Part shown: in pieces, positions 51,893-59,775 of the stretch | Numbering within the stretch: the first letter of the stretch is position 1 | Layout: every line of letters begins with the position of its first letter | Assembly: GCA_964417895.1 (NCBI GenBank) | Contig: CAYQJS010000006.1 | Span: 62,001 to 126,000 of the forward strand | DNA: 64,000 bases | Source of the DNA: CAYQJS01 sp964417895 | Lineage (GTDB): Bacteria > Chloroflexota > UBA6077 > SHYK01 | Reading direction: 5' to 3' | Translations under genes and position numbers: made by a program | The notes under the pieces: generated by a model | What the model saw: the letters and a program-made list of their open reading frames with translations, nothing else | Told to the model about the DNA's origin: nothing | Databases searched by the model: none

Positions 51893-53858
51893 CGCCTCGC
51901 CCCCCCGTTTCGGCCGCCGCCACCGTTGCGGCGGCCGCGCGGTCCGGCACGGTCGCCGGCGTCGGCCCAGCCCAGCCCTGGCACCCATCCGCCAGGGAGG
52001 TCGGACGGGGACTGGACGGTCCGGAGGCTCCCGGAGCCCCCGGGGCCCCGGGCCCGACCGGGGGGGGGGCGGGGTGGGGGCCGGGCGTCGCCGCGACCGA
52101 CTCGTCCATGAGCTGGAGGTGGTAGATCTCCGCGTAGATGCTGTTGACCTCGAGCAGCTCCTCGTGAGTCCCCACGCCGACGATCTCGCCGTGGTCGAGC
52201 ACGATGATCTGGTCGGCATGCTGCACGGTGCTCACGCGCTGGGCGATGACGAACGTCGTGCGCCCCTCCATCAGGACGTCGAGAGCCTCTCGGATTAGGG
52301 CTTCGGTCTCGGTGTCGACGGCCGAGGTGAAGTCATCCAGGATGAGGATTCTGGGATCCAGGAGCAGAGCCCTGGCAATGGCGATGCGCTGTTTCTGGCC
52401 GCCGGAGAGGGTTATGCCGCGCTCGCCCACCCTCGTCTGGTATCCCCGCGGGAAATCGGTGATGAAGTCGTGGGCACGCGCGGCCTTCGCCATCGCCACG
52501 ATCTGCTCGTCCGAGGCGCCGGGCACGCCGAAGGCGATGTTGTCGCGGATCGTTCCGGTGAACAGCGTCGTGTCCTGCAGCACCATCCCGATCTGCTGGC
52601 GGAGGGAGAGGAGCTGCACGTCGCGCACGTCGTCGCCGTCGATGAGCACCCGGCCGCGGCTCAGGTCGTAGAAGCGCGGGATCAGGTTCACAATCGTCGT
52701 CTTGCCGGACCCCGTGGCGCCGAGGAGGGCCACCACCTGGCCCTGGCGCGCCGTAAAACTCACGTCACGCAACACCGGCTCACCGCTGTAGTAGCTACAC
52801 CAGACGTGATCGAAGACCACCTCGCCGCGAATCGAGGGCAGCGGTTGAGCGTTGGGTCGATCCGTGACTTCAACTGGGGCGTCGAGGATCTCGAAAATCC
52901 GCTCCCCGGCGGCGATAGCGCGCGAGCTCTGACCGATCAGGAAGCCGAGTCGGCGGACCGGCCGCACGATGAGCAGCAGGTAGGTGTTAAAGGCCACCAG
53001 CTGCCCGACCGTAAGCTCGCCGGTGATGACAAAGTAGCCTCCGAGCCAGAGCACGATAACGGTCCCAAGGTTGGCGATGACATCCATGAGCGGGTTGGTA
53101 AACGACTGGATCTCGGCGGCGGCCACGTACTGCTCGAGCAGCAGATCGTTCTGGCGATCGAACTTGCGGATCTCGTCAGGCTCGCGCGCGAAGGCCTTGA
53201 CGACTTTGGCGCCGGCGAGGTTCTCCTGCACGATTGAGGCCAGCAGAGCCAGCTCCTCCTGTGCCTGGCGAAATAGTGGGCGCACGCTGTCGTTGTACTG
53301 CGCGATGGTCCGGATCAAGAGCGGGAGTACCAGAAACGAAGCAAGGGCAAGTTTCCAGTTGCTGATGAGCAGGATGACCGCGATGCCCGTCCCCATGAAC
53401 ATGATCTGTGCCAGATGGAGAAAAGCGCGACCGGTGAAATTCCTCAGCTGTTCGACGTCGCTCGTCGCGCGGGCCATCAGCTGGCCGGTCTGAGCGCGGT
53501 CGTGCCAGCTGAATGACAGGCGCTGAAGGTGCCGATAGATATCGTTGCGGATGTCGTAGGCGATGCCCTGAGCGCCGTACTCACCCAAATACCCTTGCGC
53601 GAACTGGAACCCGCCTTTCAGGACGGTGAGGCCGACGATGAGCACGGCGGCGCCGACAACGATCTCGAGAGGATCTGCGGAGACGGGGCACGCGGCCCGA
53701 GAGGCGCTGCCAACGCGGATTCCGCAATCGATCACTTGCCGGATCAGTTCGGGAATGGTCAGCTCGATGCCCGTCATGAACAGAAGGCAGGCGTACGCAA
53801 TCGCCGTGGGGAACCAGTACTTGCGAAAATAGCCGATGATGCGGATGGCTGTTCCCAC
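51852..53858 (-). CDS. ABC exporter half-transporter, degenerate-site subunit
   Basis: 668 residues: exporter membrane domain (about 15-320), then Walker A GATGSGKTT, intact signature LSGGQKQR, Walker B ILILDDFTSAVD with Asp in place of catalytic Glu, and IAQRVS with Gln in place of the switch His. These are the marks of the regulatory half of heterodimeric exporters such as TM287/288 and BmrCD. A Pro/Gly/Ala-rich tail of about 80 residues follows and contains a run of ten C. Drug or lipid export is the family role. Confidence 0.93.
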   Translation of the reverse strand: MGTAIRIIGYFRKYWFPTAIAYACLLFMTGIELTIPELIRQVIDCGIRVGSASRAACPVSADPLEIVVGAAVLIVGLTVLKGGFQFAQGYLGEYGAQGIAYDIRNDIYRHLQRLSFSWHDRAQTGQLMARATSDVEQLRNFTGRAFLHLAQIMFMGTGIAVILLISNWKLALASFLVLPLLIRTIAQYNDSVRPLFRQAQEELALLASIVQENLAGAKVVKAFAREPDEIRKFDRQNDLLLEQYVAAAEIQSFTNPLMDVIANLGTVIVLWLGGYFVITGELTVGQLVAFNTYLLLIVRPVRRLGFLIGQSSRAIAAGERIFEILDAPVEVTDRPNAQPLPSIRGEVVFDHVWCSYYSGEPVLRDVSFTARQGQVVALLGATGSGKTTIVNLIPRFYDLSRGRVLIDGDDVRDVQLLSLRQQIGMVLQDTTLFTGTIRDNIAFGVPGASDEQIVAMAKAARAHDFITDFPRGYQTRVGERGITLSGGQKQRIAIARALLLDPRILILDDFTSAVDTETEALIREALDVLMEGRTTFVIAQRVSTVQHADQIIVLDHGEIVGVGTHEELLEVNSIYAEIYHLQLMDESVAATPGPHPAPPPVGPGAPGAPGASGPSSPRPTSLADGCQGWAGPTPATVPDRAAAATVAAAETGGRGDDECRARRLDAPE
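52060..52069. repeat. Run of ten G/C bases in the exporter tail
   Basis: Ten G on the plus strand, read as CCCCCCCCCC in the gene on the minus strand. It lies in the linker tail of the degenerate-site subunit. The frame of the following subunit is open from 52219, so loss of one base would fuse both subunits. Confidence 0.9.
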
Positions 53859-53863
53859 GGGGC

Positions 53864-54304
53864 TCAGCGGCCTCCGTCCAGGCGGGTGGCTGCCCCCGCC
53901 TGGACGACGAGGGCCTCCGCCACCAGGCCGTCCTGGCCGCCGGCTAGGCCCTCATACTCGTCAAAGAGCCGCGTTAACCGGTCACGAAAGCGTCGAAGCT
54001 GGCTCACCCGGTGTCCGAGCAAGTCCTGGCCCACTTCGGTGATCTCGTAATAGCGGCGGGCGGGGCCGGACTCCCTCGTGGACCACGTCGATCGAATGGA
54101 CCCTGCGTCTTCAAGAGAGCGGAGCACCTTGTAGACGACCCCGGGCTCGTCCGTTGCGCGCCTGAACCCGTAGTCGGCGAGGCGGCGGATCAGGTCGTAC
54201 CCATAGGAGGGAGCCCGCAATAGCTCAAGAAGAAGAAAGGGCTCGATGTTGCGCCCAACTGTGCCGGACGGGTCGCGACCGCGGGGCTGTTCGGGCTCCG
54301 ACAC
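53864..54304 (-). CDS. PadR-family transcriptional regulator
   Basis: 146 residues. N-terminal winged helix: FLLLELLRAPSYGYDLIRRL, then GVVYKVLRSLEDAGSIRS and PARRYYEITEVGQDLL, the PadR core; a helical C-terminal dimerisation tail follows. PadR repressors commonly control drug-efflux genes beside them. Start GTG 54304 has AAGGAG 7 bases upstream, and that site lies inside a perfect inverted repeat (54307-54347). Five bases separate its stop from the exporter gene, so it probably represses itself and the exporter. Confidence 0.92.
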   Translation of the reverse strand: MSEPEQPRGRDPSGTVGRNIEPFLLLELLRAPSYGYDLIRRLADYGFRRATDEPGVVYKVLRSLEDAGSIRSTWSTRESGPARRYYEITEVGQDLLGHRVSQLRRFRDRLTRLFDEYEGLAGGQDGLVAEALVVQAGAATRLDGGR

Positions 54305-54306
54305 TG

Positions 54307-54347
54307 AGTATTCTCCTTAGGTGCAAATAGCACCTAAGGAGAATACT
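54307..54347. promoter_or_regulatory. Perfect 18-bp inverted-repeat operator of padR
   Basis: Left arm AGTATTCTCCTTAGGTGC (54307-54324), 5-base spacer, exact inverse right arm (54330-54347). It covers the padR ribosome-binding site and the putative minus-10, ideal for repression by a PadR dimer or dimer pair. Confidence 0.85.
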
Positions 54348-54372
54348 ACCGTGCGTATACCGCCGCCCGCAA
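54343..54372 (-). promoter_or_regulatory. Putative padR-exporter promoter
   Basis: On the minus strand TTGCGG (54367-54372), 18 bases, TAGTAT (54343-54348). The minus-10 overlaps the outer end of the operator. Matches are moderate. Confidence 0.45.
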
Positions 54373-54384
54373 GCGCTGTACCCG

Positions 54385-55116
54385 CTATTCCTCCACCCGG
54401 ATTCTCACCCACACTGAGCCGCCGAGGACGAGGGGGAGGTCGCCGTAGTCGAGATCGATCTTGACCGGCACAAATTGGCGGGCCTTGATGAAGGAGCTGC
54501 CGCCACTGCTCGGCGGGCGCAGGTAGGAAGCCGCGGCGCGGCCAACCGACGCGACCTGACCCGGCAGTGTCGCGCCCAGGGCGTCGACGGTCACCTCGAC
54601 GTACTGCCCCGGGCGAACACGCACCACCTGCGTTTCTTCGATCTGGGCCTGGACCCAGAGATGGGTGGGGTCTGCGATGGTCACCATGGAGCGTCCACTC
54701 GCCACGGTGTCGCCCGGGGTCACCTGGCGAGCGACCACGACACCATCGATGGGCGACCGTAGCCACACCTGCCTAGGAATGCTGATGGTGGCAACCACCT
54801 GGTCACGCACCACCTGGTCGCCAACGTCGACCTCTACCGTCCTCACCTGGCCAACGCCGGGGCTCGTCACCTCGACCGTCGGTCCCGTGACTTGAGCGAT
54901 GTCGGTGGTGACGTATAGCGTCCGGTCATGCCAGAACAGGAAGCCGAGGGCAGCGGCGAGCGCTAGCGCGAGTGCAATACTCGGCACGATTGCCGTCCGA
55001 AGAGCCGCGGACGGGCGGACACGGCGCGCCGGCCGCTCCACGCGGAGGGCCGCCCCATTGTCTGTGTCAAGCCGTTCGCGCGGAGCGCCCTGCGTGCGCT
55101 CCTGGGTCTGCTCCAT
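54385..55116 (-). CDS. HlyD/EmrA-like membrane-fusion (periplasmic adaptor) protein
   Basis: 243 residues. Basic N-terminus, one membrane helix (about 41-62), then a lipoyl-like half-motif VEVTSPGVGQVRTVEVDVGDQV, its partner LRSPIDGVVVARQVTPGDTVASG, and a beta-barrel domain (LWVQAQIEETQVVRVRPGQYV). It lacks the long coiled-coil hairpin of full HlyD proteins. It may serve the exporter encoded downstream, from which it is separated by the padR operator. ATG 55116 chosen; the frame is open to 55284 with atypical residues. Confidence 0.85.
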   Translation of the reverse strand: MEQTQERTQGAPRERLDTDNGAALRVERPARRVRPSAALRTAIVPSIALALALAAALGFLFWHDRTLYVTTDIAQVTGPTVEVTSPGVGQVRTVEVDVGDQVVRDQVVATISIPRQVWLRSPIDGVVVARQVTPGDTVASGRSMVTIADPTHLWVQAQIEETQVVRVRPGQYVEVTVDALGATLPGQVASVGRAAASYLRPPSSGGSSFIKARQFVPVKIDLDYGDLPLVLGGSVWVRIRVEE

Positions 55117-55275
55117 CCGTCTCTGCGACTCCTGCTGCCTCGCGGAAGCGGGCCTCACGATACCCGCCCCGGGGACTTCGTGTCCAGTGTTCCGTGGATC
55201 CAGGCTATGTTCCAGGCTCTTGCGGACGCCACACGTTCGGGCCGCCGCTCCATCGGGCGTGGAGAGGGGTGCAAA

Positions 55276-55343
55276 CCATGTCATCCTGAAGCGCAGCGAA
55301 GGGTCTAGCCAGAGATTTTCGCCTTCGGTTTCAGCAATACAGA
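55276..55343. repeat. Intergenic inverted-repeat element, copy 3 (degenerate)
   Basis: Begins ATGTCATCCTGAAGCGCAGC and contains GCGAAGGGTCT, with a poor inverse match at CGCCTTCGGTTTCAGCAAT. It lies between the HlyD-like gene and gyrA; the arms are more decayed than in copies 1 and 2. Confidence 0.55.
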
Positions 55344-55365
55344 CGCAATTCGGGTAAGAGGCTGC

Positions 55366-57798
55366 TCAGGCCCCCTCGTCTCGCCCGTTCAAGAGGGCGA
55401 CGCAGCCAATGTGCTCGCCTGGTCGCAGGCTCATGAACGCCACGCCCTGCGCCTGCCGCCCTTGCACGCTTACCGTGGAGACCGGGGTCCGTAGCACGGT
55501 GCCGGCCGAGGAGATGACCATCGCCTCCTCGTCGCCGTGGACGACCCGTGCACACACGATGGGGCCGCTGCGGTCCGTCACCTTCTGAGCAATGACGCCG
55601 CTGACGGCACGACCGGTTTGTCGAAACTGCGACAGGGGGGTGCGCTTCGCAATGCCGAGAGCGGTCACCAGCAACAGCTGCCCTCGCGGATCCACGACGT
55701 CCATTGAGCACACGCGGTCGTTAGCAGCCAGCCGCATCGAGCGAACGCCGCCAGCCGCGCGCGACCGCGCGGGCACGACGCCTTCTCTGAATCGGGCCGC
55801 CTGGCCCTGCTCCGTGACCAGGATCAACTCGGCGCCCCGAGTCACGTGGCACACCCAGCCCAGCTCGTCTCCCGGCTCCAAGTCCATGGCGATGAGACCG
55901 TTAGAGCGGACCGAGGCGAATTCATCGATCGTGACCTTTTTGATCTCACCCCGAGTAGTCGCCATCACGAGGTAGTGGTTGTCCTTAAAGGCACCGGTGC
56001 TGATGACAGCGGTGATGGTCTCCCGAGGCTCGATGTTGATGAGATTGATGATGGGAACGCCCTTCGTCGTCCGGTCCGACTCGGGAATCTCATACGCCTT
56101 GAGCTGGAACACTCGTCCGCGCTCCGTGAAGAAGAGCACGTTGTCGTGCGTGCTGGCCACCGCCATATGTCTGGGCGCGTCCTCGTCGCGGAATGTCATT
56201 CCGCGAATCCCGCGGCCCCCGCGCCGCTGTGCGCGGTAGGTGTTGGGCGGCAGTCGCTTCACGTAGCCGCGGTTGCTCAGCGTGACGAGCGTGTCCACGT
56301 CAGCCACCAAGTCCTCATTGCTGATGTTCGCGTTGTCCTGGAGTGAGATGCGCGATCGACGGGCGTCGCCGAATTTCTTTTTCAATTCGACGAGATCCTC
56401 GCGGACCAGCGCCAGGATCTTCCTCGGGTTGGCCAGGAGGTCTTCCAGGTAACCGATGGTCTTCAGTAGCTCGGCGAGCTCGTCGAGGATCTCCTGGCGC
56501 TCGAGCCTCGCCAGCCGACGGAGCTGCACGTCAAGGATCGCCTTCGTCTGCACCTCGGTGAGCTTGTAGCGCGTCATGAGGGCTTGCATGGCCTTCTCCG
56601 CGGATTCGGCCTGCCGAATCGTGCGGATGACGGCGTCGAGATGATCGAGGGCGATCTTGAGCCCCTCGAGGATGTGCGCCCGTGCCTGCGCCCGGTTCAA
56701 CTCATACTGCGACCGGCGTGTGAGGACGATCTGCCGATGCTCAAGGAAAAGGGACAGGAAGCGTTTGAGGTTGAGGACTCGCGGCTGCCCGTCGACGAGC
56801 GCCAGCATGTTCATGGGGTAGGTCGTCTGCAGGGCCGTGTGCTTGTACAGCTGAGCCAGCACGGCGGGAGGCTTCGCATCGCGCTTGAGCTCGATGACGA
56901 GCCGCATGCCCTGACGGTCGGACTCGTCGCGCATGTCGGCAATGCCTTCGATCTTCTTGTCGTGGACGAGCTCGGCGATCCGCTCTTGGAGGGTGGCCTT
57001 GTTGACCTGATACGGCAGCTCGGTGACCACGATCTGATAGCGTCCACTCCGCGGCTCCTCGGTCGCGGCTTTGGCACGAATGACGACCCGACCATGGCCC
57101 GTGGCATACGCGCTGCGGATGTCCTCCTGTCCGATCAAAAGACCGCCAGTGGGGAAATCGGGGCCGGGCACGATCTTGATGAGGTCCTCGACGGTCGCCT
57201 CGGGGTTGTCGATCAGTGCTACGAGCGCGTCGGCGATTTCTGAGAGGTTGTGGGGTGGGATGCTCGTGGCCATACCGACGGCGATGCCGGCCGATCCGTT
57301 GCAGATTAGGTTGGGGAACCGGCCCGGCAGAACGGTGGGCTCCTGAAGCCTCCCGTCGTAGTTGGGCTGCCAGTCTACGGTGTCCCGGTCGATGTCCGCC
57401 AGCATCTCCAATGCGAGCGGCGTTAGCCGCGCCTCGGTGTACCGCATGGCGGCTGGCGGGTCATTGTCGACGGAGCCGAAGTTGCCCTGCCCATCCACGA
57501 GCGGATATCGCATGCTGAACGACTGCGCCATGCGAACGAGCGTCGGATAAATGACAGCCTCGCCGTGCGGATGGTAGTTGCCTGAGGTGTCACCGCAGAT
57601 CTTGGCGCTCTTGAGCCGACCGCGGTTCGGGGCCAGGTTGAGATCGTGCATGGCCACGAGAACCCGCCGCTGCGAGGGCTTCAGCCCATCGCGAACGTCC
57701 GGGAGCGCGCGCGCGACGATGACGCTCATCGCGTAGTCGAGGTAGGAGCTGCGCATCTCCTCCTCGATCTTCACTGGTCGGACGTTGCCTGCTTCCAC
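55366..57798 (-). CDS. gyrA: DNA gyrase subunit A
   Basis: 810 residues, full length. Breaks and rejoins DNA with catalytic Y120 in AAMRYTEARLT; the winged helix and tower domain are followed by six C-terminal blades, each with patterns like YVKRLPPNTYRAQRRGGRGI (the GyrA-box). This C-terminal region marks gyrase rather than topoisomerase IV. The quinolone-determining region reads YHPHGEAVIYPTLVRMAQ: E. coli S83 aligns with A81 and D87 with P85. gyrB is not in the window. Divergent from hrcA. Confidence 0.96.
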   Translation of the reverse strand: MEAGNVRPVKIEEEMRSSYLDYAMSVIVARALPDVRDGLKPSQRRVLVAMHDLNLAPNRGRLKSAKICGDTSGNYHPHGEAVIYPTLVRMAQSFSMRYPLVDGQGNFGSVDNDPPAAMRYTEARLTPLALEMLADIDRDTVDWQPNYDGRLQEPTVLPGRFPNLICNGSAGIAVGMATSIPPHNLSEIADALVALIDNPEATVEDLIKIVPGPDFPTGGLLIGQEDIRSAYATGHGRVVIRAKAATEEPRSGRYQIVVTELPYQVNKATLQERIAELVHDKKIEGIADMRDESDRQGMRLVIELKRDAKPPAVLAQLYKHTALQTTYPMNMLALVDGQPRVLNLKRFLSLFLEHRQIVLTRRSQYELNRAQARAHILEGLKIALDHLDAVIRTIRQAESAEKAMQALMTRYKLTEVQTKAILDVQLRRLARLERQEILDELAELLKTIGYLEDLLANPRKILALVREDLVELKKKFGDARRSRISLQDNANISNEDLVADVDTLVTLSNRGYVKRLPPNTYRAQRRGGRGIRGMTFRDEDAPRHMAVASTHDNVLFFTERGRVFQLKAYEIPESDRTTKGVPIINLINIEPRETITAVISTGAFKDNHYLVMATTRGEIKKVTIDEFASVRSNGLIAMDLEPGDELGWVCHVTRGAELILVTEQGQAARFREGVVPARSRAAGGVRSMRLAANDRVCSMDVVDPRGQLLLVTALGIAKRTPLSQFRQTGRAVSGVIAQKVTDRSGPIVCARVVHGDEEAMVISSAGTVLRTPVSTVSVQGRQAQGVAFMSLRPGEHIGCVALLNGRDEGA

Positions 57799-57900
57799 TT
57801 AACGAATCCTCAGGGGGACATCGTCGGGGGTGCGGCGAAGCATCCGTTCGTCTCGGCTACGGATTGCTTGTCGCTCGGGCCGCTCAGGTTGGGTAAGTCG

Positions 57901-57906
57901 ATTATA
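57901..57906 (-). promoter_or_regulatory. Putative gyrA minus-10 hexamer
   Basis: A perfect TATAAT on the minus strand about 100 bases before the gyrA start, in the divergent gyrA-hrcA gap. No good minus-35 is seen at 16-18 bases, so confidence is limited. Confidence 0.4.
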
Positions 57907-57931
57907 CCGCCAGATCGGCGTGGAGCTCCTT

Positions 57932-57960
57932 TTGACACTCCCGCGCGTGCCTGGTATTCT
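57932..57960 (+). promoter_or_regulatory. hrcA-grpE-dnaK-dnaJ promoter
   Basis: TTGACA (57932-57937), 17-base spacer, TATTCT (57955-57960): a near-consensus sigma-70 promoter whose start point falls inside the CIRCE element that begins 5 bases later. Confidence 0.85.
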
Positions 57961-57964
57961 TTGT

Positions 57965-57991
57965 TTAGCACTTGAACCATGAGAGTGCTAA
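57965..57991. promoter_or_regulatory. CIRCE element (HrcA operator)
   Basis: TTAGCACTT, 9-base spacer, GAGTGCTAA. This is the consensus TTAGCACTC-N9-GAGTGCTAA with one change in the left arm. It overlaps the transcription start of the operon and lies just before hrcA, so HrcA represses its own operon. Confidence 0.96.
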
Positions 57992-58008
57992 ATTCCCCAG
58001 GTGAGCGC

Positions 58009-59055
58009 ATGCACGCGACGCCCGAGCTCGCCCCCCGCCGAGGGTGGATCCTGAAACACCTCGTTGAGGAGTACGTCGTTACCGCGCAACCGGTGTCCTC
58101 CGACGTGCTCGTGCGCAAGTACGTGCCCGCCATCTCATCGGCGACGGTCCGGAATGAGATGGCGGCTCTGGAGGACTCCGGCTATCTGTATCACCCCCAT
58201 ACGTCATCGGGCCGGGTGCCATCGGACCGCGGCTATCGCTACTACGTCGAGTGGCTCATGGCAGACGCGCGACTGTCGGAGATGGAGGAGCGCACCATCT
58301 CCCACCAATTCCACCAGGTGGAGCTGGATGTCGGCGAGTGGCTGGCGCTCGCCGCCTCGCTGCTCGCGAGCAGGGTCCAGAACCCGGTCGTGATCGCGCC
58401 GCCGGGTGCTCAGGTGAGCCGGCTGCGCAGGCTCGATCTAGTGAGAACATCTTCTGGCTCCTCGCTTCTCGCCGTGATGTTGAGCTCCGGCGCCGTCGGG
58501 CAACAAGTGGTACGTTCGCTGGAGGATCTCGATCCGACGGATCTGACCCGCGTCGCGAACGAATGGAACGATCTGCTGGCGGGGAAGTCGGCGGCGGAAG
58601 TGCGCCAGATGGCCAGGGGGAGTGTTCACGCGGACCTCCTCGAATCCGTTGCGCGCCTCCTCGAGGATGCGGATCGTCAGCACCCGGGGCAGGTCCACGT
58701 GGAGGGATTGAGTTACATCGCAGCGCAGCCTGAATTCGGGACCAGCGAGCGCCTCCAACCGGTGGTCGAGACCTTGGAGCAACCCGGCGGTCTGATATCG
58801 CTCATGGAGCGGCTGCTTCAATCGGATGGCGTTTACGTGGCTATCGGGCAGGAGCAGCCCCTCGAGCGTCTGCGCGAGTGCGCGGCCGTGCTCGCCACGT
58901 ACGGACGCGTGGATGACCTGCTCGGGGTGGTGGGCATTATCGGGCCTACCCGCCTTCCGTACTGGCGGGCGGTGCCGATGGTCGGGTACATCGCCGGCAT
59001 GCTCGACCGCCTGCTGGGCGACACGTTTATTTTCCAAGAGGGCCGTCGGCCGTAA
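58009..59055 (+). CDS. hrcA: Heat-inducible transcription repressor HrcA
   Basis: 348 residues. N-terminal winged helix with ILKHLVEEYVVTAQPVSSDVL and ATVRNEMAALEDSGYLYHPHTSSGRVPSDRGYRYYV (in pieces), then the GAF-like and dimerisation domains (AVMLSSGAVGQQVV; GLSYIAAQPEF; LGVVGIIGPTRLPYWRAVPMVGYIA in pieces). Binds CIRCE just upstream. ATG 58009, after AGGTGAG, is preferred; ATG 57979 lies inside CIRCE. First gene of hrcA-grpE-dnaK-dnaJ. Confidence 0.96.
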   Translation: MHATPELAPRRGWILKHLVEEYVVTAQPVSSDVLVRKYVPAISSATVRNEMAALEDSGYLYHPHTSSGRVPSDRGYRYYVEWLMADARLSEMEERTISHQFHQVELDVGEWLALAASLLASRVQNPVVIAPPGAQVSRLRRLDLVRTSSGSSLLAVMLSSGAVGQQVVRSLEDLDPTDLTRVANEWNDLLAGKSAAEVRQMARGSVHADLLESVARLLEDADRQHPGQVHVEGLSYIAAQPEFGTSERLQPVVETLEQPGGLISLMERLLQSDGVYVAIGQEQPLERLRECAAVLATYGRVDDLLGVVGIIGPTRLPYWRAVPMVGYIAGMLDRLLGDTFIFQEGRRP

Positions 59056-59126
59056 CCGCGCGAAGCGCGCGGGGGCACGAGTTGAACGACCCGCTCCATA
59101 GAAAAGCCCATCGGATAGGTGAGCTA

Positions 59127-59768
59127 ATGGCTGAAACACACGACGATCCACCCGCGGCGCACGCGCCGCGGGCAGGGGAGGGGCACGGGATGCCGGAAGG
59201 CGGCGCGCCGCCAACTGAGGCGCTGGGCGAAGGGGACCGGGTTGAAGCGGGCGGATCGGCCACAGCTGACGCTCGCGCAGGGGAAACGATCGAGTCGCTT
59301 CGAGCGGCCGTCGACGCTCTGCGCGCGGAACAGGACGAGCAGTTCCGGGCCTGGCAGCGCACGCAAGCGGACTTCGTCAACTACCGTCGGCGAAGCGAGC
59401 AGGAGCGTGCAGACCTGGTCAAAGTCGCCGAGGCACTCCTGATCCGCGACTTGCTCCCGGTGCTCGATGACCTCGAGCGTGGCCTTGGGAATCTGTCGCC
59501 AGAGCTGAAGGGGCTTACTTGGGTTGACGGCATCCTCCTTATCGAGCGCAAGCTCGCTGCCGTCCTCGAGGCGCACGGCCTGACGCCGATCGAGGCGCTG
59601 GGCAAGGAGTTCGATCCCCACGAGCATGAGGCGGTCCTGCGGGATGGCGAGCCGGGCGGTGCCACCATCGTGACCGGCGAGCTGCAGAAGGGGTATCGCT
59701 TACACGATCACGTGCTGCGGCCAACACTCGTTAAGGTTGGCCAGCCATCAAATTCCAACGTGCGGTGA
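59127..59768 (+). CDS. grpE: Nucleotide-exchange factor GrpE
   Basis: 213 residues. A disordered acidic/Ala-rich N-terminus (to about 65), a long coiled-coil (TIESLRAAVDALRAEQDEQF, QADFVNYRRRSEQERADL), then the beta domain with FDPHEHEAVL and GYRLHDHVLRPTLVKVG. Releases ADP from DnaK. ATG 59127 follows AGGTGAG; an upstream GTG-type start at 59082 is less likely. Ends 7 bases before dnaK. Confidence 0.95.
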   Translation: MAETHDDPPAAHAPRAGEGHGMPEGGAPPTEALGEGDRVEAGGSATADARAGETIESLRAAVDALRAEQDEQFRAWQRTQADFVNYRRRSEQERADLVKVAEALLIRDLLPVLDDLERGLGNLSPELKGLTWVDGILLIERKLAAVLEAHGLTPIEALGKEFDPHEHEAVLRDGEPGGATIVTGELQKGYRLHDHVLRPTLVKVGQPSNSNVR

Positions 59769-59775
59769 GAAGAGC

